Program-made: the position numbers and the translations under genes
Shown: positions 1 through 6,733 of the stretch, piece after piece
Layout of the letters: each line of letters opens with the position of its first letter
Position numbering within the stretch: position 1 is the stretch's first letter
Assembly (NCBI GenBank): GCA_955652345.1
Contig: CATPBV010000012.1
Coordinates: 1-10,069, forward strand
From: an uncultured Solirubrobacteraceae bacterium
Lineage (GTDB): Bacteria > Actinomycetota > Thermoleophilia > Solirubrobacterales > Solirubrobacteraceae
Length of the DNA stretch: 10,069 bases
Direction of reading: 5' to 3'
Notes under the pieces: generated by a model
The model's input: only the letters and a program-made list of their open reading frames with translations
Told to the model about the DNA's origin: nothing
The model's database searches: none

Positions 1-1
1 C

Positions 2-1474
2 ATGACCACGATCACCACCGCCCCAGAAGAGCAGCGCGTCGTCGAGGAGGTGCCCAAGCAGCTGTATATCGGCGGCGACTGGCGTGACGGCGCGAAGGGA
101 ACCCTGACCGTCGAAGATCCCGCCACCGGCGAGCCCCTGTGCGAGGTTGCCGACGCGTCCACGGATGACGCGAAGGCCGCGCTCGACGCGGCGGTACAGG
201 CCGACCCCGAGTGGCGGCAATCCGCTCCCCGCGACCGCGGCGAAATCCTCCGCCGGGCGTTCGAGGCGCTGATCGACCGCCAGGACGAGCTGGCATTGCT
301 GATGACGCTCGAGATGGGCAAGCCCGTGAAGGAGTCGAAGGCGGAGATCGTCTACGCCGCCGAGTTCCTGCGCTGGTACTCCGAGCAGGCGGTGCGGATC
401 GACGGCCGCTACGCGGTTGCGCCGAACCGCCAAGGGCGGCTGCTGACGATGAAGCAGCCGGTCGGCCCGTGCCTGCTGATCACTCCATGGAACTTCCCAA
501 TGGCGATGGGCACCCGCAAGATCGGCCCCGCGATCGCCGCAGGCTGCACGATTGTCGTCAAGCCCGCGAAGCAGACGCCCCTCTCGATGCTGATGCTGGC
601 GAAGATCCTCGAGGAGGCCGGGCTGCCGGGCGGCGTGCTGAACCTGGTCACGGCCTCCTCATCGAGCCAGACGATGGCGCCGTTGATCGCCGACCCGCGC
701 CTCCGCAAGCTGTCCTTCACGGGCTCGACCGAGGTCGGCCGAAAGCTGATGGAGCAGGCCTCTCAGAACCTCCTGCGGCTGTCGATGGAGCTCGGCGGCA
801 ACGCCCCGTTCCTGGTCATCGAGGACGCCGACCTCGACGCGGCGGTGCAGGGCGCGATGATCGCCAAGATGCGAAACGGCGGCGAGGCGTGCACGGCCGC
901 GAATCGCTTCCACGTAGCGGGATCCGTTGCGGGCGAATTCGCGGAAAGGCTCGCTGAGCGGATGTCCGCCCTGAAGGTCGGCCGCGGCACCGAGGATGGC
1001 GTCGACGTCGGGCCGCTGATCGACCAGAATCAGCGTCAGAAGGTCTCCGAACTGGTCGACGACGCCGTCGGCCGGGGCTCGCGCGTGCTCGTCGGGGGCC
1101 AGGCCAGAGATGGAGCCGGCTACTTCTACCAGCCGACCGTCCTCGCCGACGTGCCCGACGACGCTGAGCTGCTGCGTGAGGAGATCTTTGGCCCGGTGGC
1201 CCCCGTCAAGGGGTTCGCGGACGAGGACGAGGCGATCGCCGCAGCCAACGACACCGAGTACGGCCTCGTCGCGTACGTGTTCACCCGCGACCTGAAGCGT
1301 GCGCTGCGGGTCGTCGAGCGGCTCGAGACCGGGATGGTCGGCCTGAACCAGGGGATCGTCTCGAACGCAGCGGCTCCCTTCGGTGGCATCAAGCAGTCCG
1401 GCTTCGGCCGCGAAGGTGGTCCCGAGGGCATCGAGGAGTACCTCGAGACCAAGTACGTGGCGATCAATCTCTGA
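2..1474 (+). CDS. gabD: NAD(P)-dependent succinate-semialdehyde dehydrogenase-like aldehyde dehydrogenase
   Basis: A complete 490-residue member of the aldehyde dehydrogenase superfamily. These cytosolic enzymes oxidise an aldehyde to its acid with NAD(P)+; the GabD/SSADH branch converts succinate semialdehyde to succinate in GABA breakdown. Seen in the sequence: the PWNFP motif at residues 162-166 (Asn164 of the oxyanion hole), cofactor-binding Lys187 in VVKPAKQTP, the Rossmann motif FTGSTEVG at 239-246, general-base Glu263 in MELGGNAP, nucleophile Cys297 in GGEACTAANRF, and a C-terminal PFGGIKQSGFGREGG block typical of SSADH-like enzymes. Length matches the family (about 480). The ATG is at base 2, so any ribosome-binding site lies outside the window; the N-terminus (KQLYIGGDW) aligns with usual GabD starts. 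Substrate is inferred from motif style; another semialdehyde or aliphatic aldehyde is possible. Confidence 0.93.
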   Translation: MTTITTAPEEQRVVEEVPKQLYIGGDWRDGAKGTLTVEDPATGEPLCEVADASTDDAKAALDAAVQADPEWRQSAPRDRGEILRRAFEALIDRQDELALLMTLEMGKPVKESKAEIVYAAEFLRWYSEQAVRIDGRYAVAPNRQGRLLTMKQPVGPCLLITPWNFPMAMGTRKIGPAIAAGCTIVVKPAKQTPLSMLMLAKILEEAGLPGGVLNLVTASSSSQTMAPLIADPRLRKLSFTGSTEVGRKLMEQASQNLLRLSMELGGNAPFLVIEDADLDAAVQGAMIAKMRNGGEACTAANRFHVAGSVAGEFAERLAERMSALKVGRGTEDGVDVGPLIDQNQRQKVSELVDDAVGRGSRVLVGGQARDGAGYFYQPTVLADVPDDAELLREEIFGPVAPVKGFADEDEAIAAANDTEYGLVAYVFTRDLKRALRVVERLETGMVGLNQGIVSNAAAPFGGIKQSGFGREGGPEGIEEYLETKYVAINL

Positions 1475-1516
1475 GAGCGCGGGCGCGGTGAACGTCCTCT
1501 CATTGGGGGCTTAACA

Positions 1517-1542
1517 CGACCTTGAGGTCGGAGTCGAGACTC
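1517..1542. repeat. Two abutting inverted repeats upstream of the CHRD gene
   Basis: Two dyads sit end to end between the dehydrogenase and the CHRD gene. The first is CGACCT-tg-AGGTCG (1517-1530, 6-bp arms, 2-base centre). The second is GAGTC-ga-GACTC (1531-1542, 5-bp arms). The second ends 9 bases before the chosen ATG at 1552, where the ribosome would bind. No T-run follows, so a standard intrinsic terminator is unlikely. A paired operator, or RNA structure masking the start, is possible. The function is inference. Confidence 0.45.
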
Positions 1543-1551
1543 GAGCAGTCA

Positions 1552-2019
1552 ATGCGTTCAAAGCTGATCACCGTGGGGCTCGCGGTCGTCACGCTCGGCG
1601 GCACGGCATGCGGGAGCGGCGGCAACGCGACCCACACCAGCGCCTCCGGGACGAGCGAGCGCTCGCGTCCAACTCAGATCTATCGAGTTCAGCTGAGCGG
1701 GCCGGCCGAGACGCCGCCGGGGGCTCCGCATGGCGGCGGTACGGCGATCATCGCGTTTCACGGCGCGTCGCGGGTGTGCTGGCGATTCGCGCACCTGCGC
1801 GGGTTCACGCAGGCGACGTTCGCGCACATCCACATCGGGAGCAAGGGGCAGGCGGGCAATATTGTCGTGGCGCTCTCAACGGCCGCGCGCTTGCATCACA
1901 AGGGCTGTGTTTCCATCAGCCCGGTCCTGAGCAAGGCGATCTGGAGCACGCCGAGCCGCTACTACGTGAACATCCACAGCCAGCAGTACCCGGCAGGAGC
2001 GGTTCGAGCCCAACTCTGA
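1552..2019 (+). CDS. Secreted, probably lipid-anchored CHRD-domain protein
   Basis: A small exported protein with one CHRD domain, the immunoglobulin-like beta fold first named from chordin and common as a single copy in bacterial secreted proteins; its ligand in bacteria is mostly unknown. With the ATG at 1552 it has 155 residues. A basic start (MRSK) and hydrophobic stretch (residues 5-18) lead to Cys20 in a weak lipobox (GTAC), followed by a Ser/Thr/Gly-rich linker to about residue 40. The CHRD domain spans about 42-155: YRVQLSGPAETPP at its start, then AHIHIG (91-96) and YYVNIHSQQYPAGAVRAQL at the end, which are hallmark segments. Cys76 and Cys119 could form a disulfide. A TTG at 1522 in frame would add ten residues ahead of the signal peptide, so I prefer 1552. 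No good Shine-Dalgarno is visible for either. It is 77 bp after the dehydrogenase on the same strand, with no obvious functional link. Confidence 0.82.
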   Translation: MRSKLITVGLAVVTLGGTACGSGGNATHTSASGTSERSRPTQIYRVQLSGPAETPPGAPHGGGTAIIAFHGASRVCWRFAHLRGFTQATFAHIHIGSKGQAGNIVVALSTAARLHHKGCVSISPVLSKAIWSTPSRYYVNIHSQQYPAGAVRAQL

Positions 2020-2066
2020 CCGGATGGGCATGCTCGTTCGCGGTCGAGAATCGCGCTCGGCAGCCT

Positions 2067-2078
2067 GTCACGCGTGAC
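2067..2078. repeat. 12-bp perfect palindrome GTCACGCGTGAC
   Basis: A perfect 12-bp palindrome in the 115-bp gap between the convergent CHRD and transporter genes, 48 bp past the CHRD stop. It could be a protein-binding site or the core of a small hairpin. No T-run follows on either strand, so a canonical rho-independent terminator is not supported. Confidence 0.35.
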
Positions 2079-2120
2079 GCTGCTCAGGCAGGTCGCGCGG
2101 CAACTGGTGATGCCTGGCAT

Positions 2121-2138
2121 CTGACCCCACGAGGTCAG
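2121..2138. terminator. Possible hairpin overlapping the transporter stop codon
   Basis: CTGACC and GGTCAG form a 6-bp stem with a 6-base loop (2121-2126 and 2133-2138). The right arm contains the transporter stop codon (2135-2137, minus strand). Its place between convergent genes fits a bidirectional transcription barrier, but there is no poly-T tail on either strand, so the terminator role is weak inference. Confidence 0.25.
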
Positions 2139-3631
2139 CCCGCGACAACCGGGGCCACCGCGGCATCGCCGGCGCGCGCCGCCTGGGCGTGTTCGCGGCT
2201 ATCGCGGGAGGAGATCAGGACCGCCGCCAGGATCGCTCCGGCAATCGCAAAGCCGGCGCCGACGAGGAAGGCGCGGTCGAATCCCTTGGTCAGCGCGACG
2301 GACGTGTTGTGCACGCCGACGTGGAACAGGCTCTGGGTGCGGCTATTGGCGACCGTGGCGAGGATCGCGAGGCCCAGCGCTCCCCCGACCTGCTGTGAGG
2401 TGTTGATCAGCCCCGAGGCGAGGCCCGCCTCGTGCGGCTCCGTTCCGGTCACGGCGGCGATCGTCACGGGCACGAATGCGAGCCCGAGACCGAAGGCGGC
2501 GAGGAGCGACGGGCCGAGGATGTCCGCGGCAAACGAACCGCCCGTGCTCGGCACTTGCGAGAACCAGAGAAGAGCGGCCGCGACCAGGAGCAGGCCGGCA
2601 ATCAACGGCGGCTTGAACCCAAACCGGGTGACGAGCTGTGAGGCGCCTCCCGCAGCGATGATGATTCCGACCGCCAGCGGGAGGTAGGAGATCCCCGTCT
2701 TTATCGGCGAATAGTGCAGCACGTTCTGGAGGTAGAGCGAGATGAAGAAGAACATCGAGAACAGCGACATGCCGATCAGCAGCCCGACGATGTTCGCTCG
2801 CCGCAGCGTCCGCAGGCGGAAGATCGAGAACGGCATCAGGGGATTACGCTGGCGAACCTCGATCGCGAGAAATGCGAGCAGCAGGACCGCCGCGCCGGCG
2901 AGGCGGAGCAGAGTCGCTGTCGAACCCCAGCCGGCGTTTACCGCGTCGACGACCGCGTAGACGAGCAGCGAGAGCCCGGCCGTAACTGTTACGGCACCCG
3001 GGATGTCGAACGTCCTCGTTGCGTCCTCGGCGCGACTCTCGACGAGCGTCCTCGGAGCGAGCAGCGCGGCCGCGATCCCGATCGGCACCTTGACGAACAG
3101 CACCCAGCGCCAGCTCAGACCGCTGGTCAGGATGCCGCCCAGGAGCACCCCGGCGGCCCCGCCGGCGCCCGCGACCGCACCCCAGATTCCAAGCGCGCGG
3201 TTGCGCTCGGCCCCCTCCGCGAAGGTCGTGGTGATGATCGAGAGCGCCGCGGGCGAGACGATCGCCCCGCCGAGTCCCTGGAGCGCTCGCGCGGCGATCA
3301 GCCACCCCTCCGACTGGGACAGTCCGCCGGCGAGCGAGGCGAGCGAGAACACCACAAGCCCGAGCATGAACATGCGGCGGCGCCCCAGCAGGTCGGCGAG
3401 GCGTCCACCGAGCAGCAGGAAGCCACCGAACGTCAGCGTGTACGCGTTGACCACCCATGACAAGTCGGCTCGCGCGAAGTGCAGGTGCGAGCCAATCGAC
3501 GGCAGGGCGACGTTGACGATCGCCGCGTCGATGACGATCACGAACTGCGTCATCGCCAGCAGAAGCAGCGCGAGGTTCTTCGCGCGGGGGGTGTCGAGGG
3601 ACTCGGTGCGTGACTTACCTAGGGTTCTCAC
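2135..3631 (-). CDS. MFS drug-efflux transporter, DHA2 (EmrB/QacA) family, 14 TM
   Basis: An inner-membrane proton-driven multidrug exporter of the major facilitator superfamily. The 498-residue length and about 14 hydrophobic segments fit the DHA2 branch. Seen: TM1 motif VIDAAIVNVALPSIG (33-47, Asp35), motif A GGRLADLLGRRR (75-86) between TM2 and TM3, RALQGLGGAIVSPAAL (115-130), a motif C-like stretch in TM5 (about 151-167), SWRWVLFVKVPIG (173-185), and the C-half block ASGLINTSQQVGGALGLAI (405-423). Motif C has G161-V162 where the classical antiporter motif has Gly-Pro, a variant I recall in actinobacterial DHA2 proteins. The GTG start at 3631 is supported by GGAGGT nine bases upstream. It is divergent from a TetR regulator, and the shared promoter/operator predicts repression relieved by a substrate drug. 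The actual substrate cannot be read from sequence. Confidence 0.93.
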   Translation of the reverse strand: MRTLGKSRTESLDTPRAKNLALLLLAMTQFVIVIDAAIVNVALPSIGSHLHFARADLSWVVNAYTLTFGGFLLLGGRLADLLGRRRMFMLGLVVFSLASLAGGLSQSEGWLIAARALQGLGGAIVSPAALSIITTTFAEGAERNRALGIWGAVAGAGGAAGVLLGGILTSGLSWRWVLFVKVPIGIAAALLAPRTLVESRAEDATRTFDIPGAVTVTAGLSLLVYAVVDAVNAGWGSTATLLRLAGAAVLLLAFLAIEVRQRNPLMPFSIFRLRTLRRANIVGLLIGMSLFSMFFFISLYLQNVLHYSPIKTGISYLPLAVGIIIAAGGASQLVTRFGFKPPLIAGLLLVAAALLWFSQVPSTGGSFAADILGPSLLAAFGLGLAFVPVTIAAVTGTEPHEAGLASGLINTSQQVGGALGLAILATVANSRTQSLFHVGVHNTSVALTKGFDRAFLVGAGFAIAGAILAAVLISSRDSREHAQAARAGDAAVAPVVAG

Positions 3632-3640
3632 TGGAAGCTG

Positions 3641-3646
3641 ACCTCC
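3641..3646 (-). promoter_or_regulatory. Strong Shine-Dalgarno for the transporter
   Basis: ACCTCC on the plus strand reads GGAGGT on the minus strand, with nine bases before the GTG at 3629-3631. This fixes the transporter start over the next in-frame Met (residue 27), which would remove the N-terminal cytoplasmic tail and part of TM1. Confidence 0.8.
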
Positions 3647-3654
3647 GGTTCCGC

Positions 3655-3683
3655 TTGCTATCCCGACTATAGTGAACTATGAT
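3655..3683 (+). promoter_or_regulatory. Predicted promoter of the TetR gene
   Basis: TTGCTA (3655-3660) and TATGAT (3678-3683) make a good -35/-10 pair with a 17-bp spacer. Transcription would start near 3690, giving a leader of about 27 bases before the GTG at 3717. It would exclude the upstream in-frame GTG at 3672, which supports the shorter TetR protein. Confidence 0.55.
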
Positions 3684-3695
3684 TCCGCTTGTCAA
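3666..3695 (-). promoter_or_regulatory. Predicted promoter of the MFS transporter
   Basis: Read on the minus strand, TTGACA (3690-3695) is a consensus -35 box and TATAGT (3666-3671) a near-consensus -10, with an 18-bp spacer. Transcription would begin near 3659, about 28 bases before the transporter GTG, leaving room for its strong Shine-Dalgarno. It overlaps the plus-strand promoter almost completely. Confidence 0.6.
3669..3680. promoter_or_regulatory. Candidate TetR operator ATAGTgaACTAT
   Basis: A 12-bp inverted repeat with 5-bp arms around a 2-base centre. It lies inside the spacers and -10 boxes of both divergent promoters. An adjoining 8-bp self-complementary ACTATAGT covers 3666-3673. 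TetR-family repressors commonly bind such short AT-rich dyads between themselves and the efflux gene they control, so a bound dimer should repress both genes. Binding by this particular repressor is inferred from position. Confidence 0.6.
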
Positions 3696-3716
3696 GGCGC
3701 AGCGAATGAAAAAGCT

Positions 3717-4301
3717 GTGACTATCTCCACGCAGATCGAGACCGGGCGACCGCTACGCGCCGATGCGCGCCGCAACCATGAGCGCATCCTCGAGGCGGCG
3801 CGGGAGGTGTTCGCCGATTGCGGCGTCGACGCCCAGATGGACGACATCGCGCGACGCGCGTGCGTGGGGGTCGGCACCGTCTACCGCCACTTCCCGACGA
3901 AAGAGGCGCTGCTCGTGGAGCTCGTTCGCCAGAAGTTCCGGGTGTTCGCCGCCGGCGCTCGCACCGCGCTCGAACGTGACGGCGAGCCATTCGAAGTGTT
4001 CGCCGACGTGCTGCGCCGGAACGCAGACGTGTGCGCGCGTGATGCGGCCATTCAGCACGCGCTCAGCGGCGTCGGAGAACACATCTGGGCCCAGGCTCAG
4101 GCTGAGTATGAGCAGCTGAACGCGCTCACCACAGAGCTGATCGCACGCGCTCAGCGCGCGGGGGCGATGCGCCCGGATGTGCTCGCGACCGACATCGCGA
4201 TGCTGATGTGCGGCGTGTCCAGCACGATGACCCACAACGCGCCAGGCTTCGACTGGCATCGGCATCTGGAGCTCGTGATCGACATGCTGCGGGCACGCTA
4301 G
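3717..4301 (+). CDS. TetR/AcrR-family transcriptional repressor of the adjacent efflux gene
   Basis: A one-component repressor: an N-terminal helix-turn-helix domain binds DNA as a dimer and a C-terminal helical domain binds the inducer. From the GTG at 3717 it has 194 residues. The DNA-binding domain covers about 20-66 (RILEAAREVFADCGVDAQ, then the HTH with GVGTVYRHFPTKEALL at 51-66), the family signature. The rest is helical; its late segment (VLATDIAMLMCGVSSTM, 155-171) resembles the C-terminal domain of many actinobacterial TetR proteins. A GTG at 3672 in frame adds 15 residues, but it lies in the predicted operator and upstream of the predicted transcript start, so I reject it. No clear Shine-Dalgarno is seen. 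The divergent transporter is the probable target, with autoregulation through the shared operator. The inducer is unknown. Confidence 0.9.
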   Translation: MTISTQIETGRPLRADARRNHERILEAAREVFADCGVDAQMDDIARRACVGVGTVYRHFPTKEALLVELVRQKFRVFAAGARTALERDGEPFEVFADVLRRNADVCARDAAIQHALSGVGEHIWAQAQAEYEQLNALTTELIARAQRAGAMRPDVLATDIAMLMCGVSSTMTHNAPGFDWHRHLELVIDMLRAR

Positions 4302-4325
4302 GGACGCGTGTCCGTATCCGTACGG

Positions 4326-4913
4326 CTACCAGCTGCTCGAGGTCACGACTGAGCGAACGACCTTGGCCCAGCGCGTGAGGAGGAAGGTCGTCAGGCTGGG
4401 GCGTCGCGCGGTCCTGAGCCGGCGACTGAGCGCGGGAGAGAGAGGCACCGTCACGGTGCTTATGCCCGCTCGCCGGGTTCGGAGCGTCAGAGTCGCCACC
4501 GGTCCCCGCCGGCCGGTGGTCAGGCGAGCTCTGATCGTGCACACCTTGGCACAGAACACCCTCACGATCAGTCCGTGTGCGAGCGTGAATCCGAGCGAGT
4601 GCCGAACCACACGGACCGAGCGGATCGTGAACGACCACGCCGGCGCAGGACACGTCAAACCCGCGCTGTCCACCGCGACGACGACCCAGGCGTGATGGCC
4701 GTCGCGGAGGGGGCGGGTCGGCACGTATGAAGTCGTCAGCGTACGCGTCACGGATTTGCCGTCGATCGTCGCCAGGTAGTAGGTCGGCTGCCCTGCCGAA
4801 CGGCTCCAAACCAGTCGGGGCGACGGATTCCAGAGGACGGCATGCGTTCGCGGGGCGCGCAGCGAGAAGGGACCCGGAAGCGACCCGCCGCAGGCGCCGT
4901 CAGCCAGCGCGCG
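4326..4913 (-). pseudogene. FN3-like domain plus Arg-rich beta tail, no start codon (gene remnant or frameshifted)
   Basis: An open frame of 195 residues that reads as real protein but lacks a normal start. Residues 12-102 look like a fibronectin-III-type beta sandwich: SLPGPFSLRAP opening, PRLVWSRSAGQPTYYLATIDG in the B-C strands, then DGHHAWVVVAVDSAG and PAWSFTI closing. About 103-190 is an Arg/Thr-rich beta tail with paired cysteines (FCAKVCTIRARL), of a sort I associate with secreted Thermoleophilia proteins. An in-frame TGA sits at 4914-4916, and no ATG, GTG or TTG occurs until the GTG at 4749-4751 (codon 55), which would cut away half the FN3 domain. The frame starts beside the stop of the upstream glycosyltransferase (4900-4902), so an indel fusing or separating the two is possible. 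Other options are a CTG start at 4905-4907 or a 5'-truncated relic. No signal peptide is present. Confidence 0.6.
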
Positions 4914-6453
4914 TCAGCATGAGGCCGAACCACACGAGGCCGGAGTTCCTGAGCGCGCGCGAGACCTCCCTGAGCGTCAGGGGAACAGCGCCCGAAGATC
5001 GCAGGCGCAGGATCGTGAACTGGGTCGCGTGCAACAGGGGCCCATAGCGGTGAAAGCCACGGATCCGGATCGAAGTGTCGAGCTGCGACGGGATGATGTT
5101 GCATGCCGACCCCCACCAGCAGAACCATCCGAACCCCGGTCCCTTGATCGCGACCACATCGAGCTCATGCACTCGTACCCCGGCTGGTCCGCTGATGAAC
5201 CGCAGTCCGGGCAGGTAGAGCTCGAGTGGGATCCGCCCGGGATAGTTTTCGAGCAGGATTGCGCGGCCCGTGGCTGCGGGGGGACCAGACTCGATCGTCG
5301 CAGCGAGGGCCCGCCAGTCGGGACGCTGGTAGCGCCAATCGGAGGCGACGCCGATGGCAGCAACGACCCCGACCGTGCAGAGCGCCGCCGCGCCGATCAG
5401 TCCGAGTGCACCCGCGCGCCGCGCTCCGAGCCCGCCGGCGATCAGCACGATCAGAGGAATCAGAACGACCATCACGTTGCGCGTGATCAGCTCATCGGCA
5501 ACGAGCACGAGGGCGAGGCACAGCAAGAACCCTGACGCGGCCAATGCTCCGGCGGCGAGCGCACCACGGCGCTCAGACGCATCGGACCGACGCACCAACA
5601 GGACCGCCGCGACGAGCACCGCCACGGCACCGACAACCTTCAAGATCCCTCGCGCGGGCGTTCCCGTCCCGAGCAGGAACTGGGGCCCGATCTGGCTGAG
5701 CCGCAGGTCGAACGGGAATCTCGTTATCCAGACGGCGTTAGTCCGCTGCGTGATGGCGAGCGGCAGCAATGCGAGGCCGACTGCCCCCACTACGGCGACC
5801 GCCAGCAGGATCCTGCGATCGCGACGGTGCACCCACAGCAGCCAAGCCGCCTCTGGGAGCACCACCAGGACGCCGAAGTAATGGGTCAGCAGGGTGAGAC
5901 ACGCCGCCAGCGCCCACGCGACGAGTGCACGCCGAGTCGGCCGGGGCGAGCGAGCATGCGCGAACGCAAGCAGCGACAGGGCGACCAGCAGGAATAGAAC
6001 CGCGTAGGAGCGGGCCTCCTGCGAGTACCAGATGAGCAGCGGGTTACACGCGGCAAGCGCGGCAGCGATCAGCCCGGCACGCTCCGAGACCAGCTTGGTC
6101 CCCGCGGCATAGAGCACGGGAATCGTCGCTATCCCGGCTAACGCGGAAAGCGAGCGCAGCCCGACCTCACCATAGCCGAAGATGTGCGCCCAGATCCACA
6201 GAATGCAGTAGTAAAGCGGCGGCGTGAGCTCGGTCTTTGGAAGCAATCCGAGCATCTGCCCCGGAGAGTGGTGCACGAGCACCGCCGTGAATCCCTCGTC
6301 GTACCAGAAGCTCTGGTGCCCGATCCGGGCGAACCGAAGCGCGGCGGCGAGAGCGACCAGCGCTCCGAGGGCGAGCATCGTTGGGCTCAGCGCGCGAGCG
6401 CGCCTGAGACCTGCCTCGGCAGGCCGAATGTCTGCTGGTGCCGTGGCGGTCAC
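4900..6453 (-). CDS. Polytopic membrane glycosyltransferase, GT39/PMT-like (GT-C fold)
   Basis: A 517-residue membrane enzyme resembling GT39-family (dolichyl/polyprenyl-phosphate-mannose-type) glycosyltransferases, which transfer a sugar from a lipid-phosphate donor outside the membrane. Seen: a cytoplasmic start (1-25), TM1, then an external loop with HQSFWYDEGFTA, whose Asp52-Glu53 match the catalytic acidic pair of the family. These are followed by TELTPPLYY (74-82), GLRSLSALAG (98-107), NPLLIWYSQEARSYA (137-151) and a row of about ten hydrophobic segments to about residue 365. A soluble external C-terminal domain (about 375-517) has a Trp/Cys-rich patch GWFCWWGSAC. The start is the GTG at 6451-6453; no strong Shine-Dalgarno is visible. 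The donor and acceptor are unknown; protein mannosylation or envelope glycan building are both possible. A headless FN3-like frame begins at its end. Confidence 0.85.
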   Translation of the reverse strand: MTATAPADIRPAEAGLRRARALSPTMLALGALVALAAALRFARIGHQSFWYDEGFTAVLVHHSPGQMLGLLPKTELTPPLYYCILWIWAHIFGYGEVGLRSLSALAGIATIPVLYAAGTKLVSERAGLIAAALAACNPLLIWYSQEARSYAVLFLLVALSLLAFAHARSPRPTRRALVAWALAACLTLLTHYFGVLVVLPEAAWLLWVHRRDRRILLAVAVVGAVGLALLPLAITQRTNAVWITRFPFDLRLSQIGPQFLLGTGTPARGILKVVGAVAVLVAAVLLVRRSDASERRGALAAGALAASGFLLCLALVLVADELITRNVMVVLIPLIVLIAGGLGARRAGALGLIGAAALCTVGVVAAIGVASDWRYQRPDWRALAATIESGPPAATGRAILLENYPGRIPLELYLPGLRFISGPAGVRVHELDVVAIKGPGFGWFCWWGSACNIIPSQLDTSIRIRGFHRYGPLLHATQFTILRLRSSGAVPLTLREVSRALRNSGLVWFGLMLTRAG

Positions 6454-6523
6454 AGCCGGGGCACGTTAGCGCGCGGGCGAGCCCATTTGGCTGACACCCC
6501 CGGGGGTCGGGCGCCGTCGCGCG

Positions 6524-6733
6524 CTAGCGGAGTTCGCCCGTGGTGAACAAGGATCGGAACAGCGCGCGCACTTCGTCGTTCAGCCGAAGGGCCTCTGACA
6601 GCCGTCCCTGATCAAGAAGGCGATCGACCTCGCGGCATGCTCGGCGGTAGCGCCACAGCTCAGCGTTGCTGGGATCGCCGCTTGGTGGGCTTGCATCGGC
6701 GGGCGCTTGGATGTCGGACCTTGCCTGAGGCAT
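6524..6733 (-). CDS. Small helical protein of unknown function, 69 aa
   Basis: I do not recognise a family. The 69-residue frame starts with ATG at 6731-6733 and ends with TAG. After a Pro/Ala/Ser-rich, probably disordered first 20 residues, residues 24-60 are strongly helix-forming and charged (AELWRYRRACREVDRLLDQG, then RLSEALRLNDEVRALF), like a short helical hairpin. There is no signal peptide or membrane segment, so it should be cytosolic. Codon third positions are mostly G or C, as in neighbouring real genes. The Shine-Dalgarno is poor (a GAGG about 15 bases upstream). It lies 70 bp before the glycosyltransferase and 136 bp after the glycosidase, all on the same strand, so co-transcription is possible. 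An overlapping minus-strand frame (6580-6825) is judged a shadow. Confidence 0.5.
   Translation of the reverse strand: MPQARSDIQAPADASPPSGDPSNAELWRYRRACREVDRLLDQGRLSEALRLNDEVRALFRSLFTTGELR

Larger units (their letters stand above)
3649..3691. repeat. 9-bp direct repeat flanking the regulatory dyad
   Basis: TTCCGCTTG occurs at 3649-3657 and again at 3683-3691, with a 34-bp period, on either side of the dyad at 3669-3680. The copies overlap the outer edges of both predicted promoters (the first reaches into the plus-strand -35, the second abuts the minus-strand -35). They may be extra contacts for the TetR protein or a second factor, or chance. Confidence 0.5.

Noticed and set aside
211..957. 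A 248-codon plus-strand frame inside the aldehyde dehydrogenase
   Set aside because: It is a +2 shadow of an enzyme with all catalytic motifs intact.
1608..2687. A 359-codon plus-strand open frame across the CHRD gene and the 3' part of the transporter
   Set aside because: It overlaps two well-supported genes in other frames and gives Arg/Ala/Pro-rich sequence with no domain. Long shadow frames are expected at high GC.
2714..3460. A 248-codon charged plus-strand frame antisense to the transporter
   Set aside because: Its Arg/Glu/Gln-rich product is what the antisense of hydrophobic codons yields, and the transporter frame is certain.
3672..3716. Longer TetR start at the GTG at 3672
   Set aside because: It lies inside the operator and -10 region and adds 15 residues with no match to the usual TetR N-terminus.
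3679..3720. A 13-codon upstream frame (MIPLVKAQRMKKL) whose TGA overlaps the TetR GTG as GTGA, like a coupled leader peptide
   Set aside because: The best plus-strand promoter has its -10 box at 3678-3683, so the transcript should begin near 3690, after this ATG. There is also no Shine-Dalgarno.
4126..4809. A 227-codon minus-strand frame overlapping the FN3-like frame and the TetR 3' end
   Set aside because: The alternative frame at 4326-4913 reads as a recognisable FN3 plus beta tail, while this one is low in hydrophobic residues and resembles no domain.
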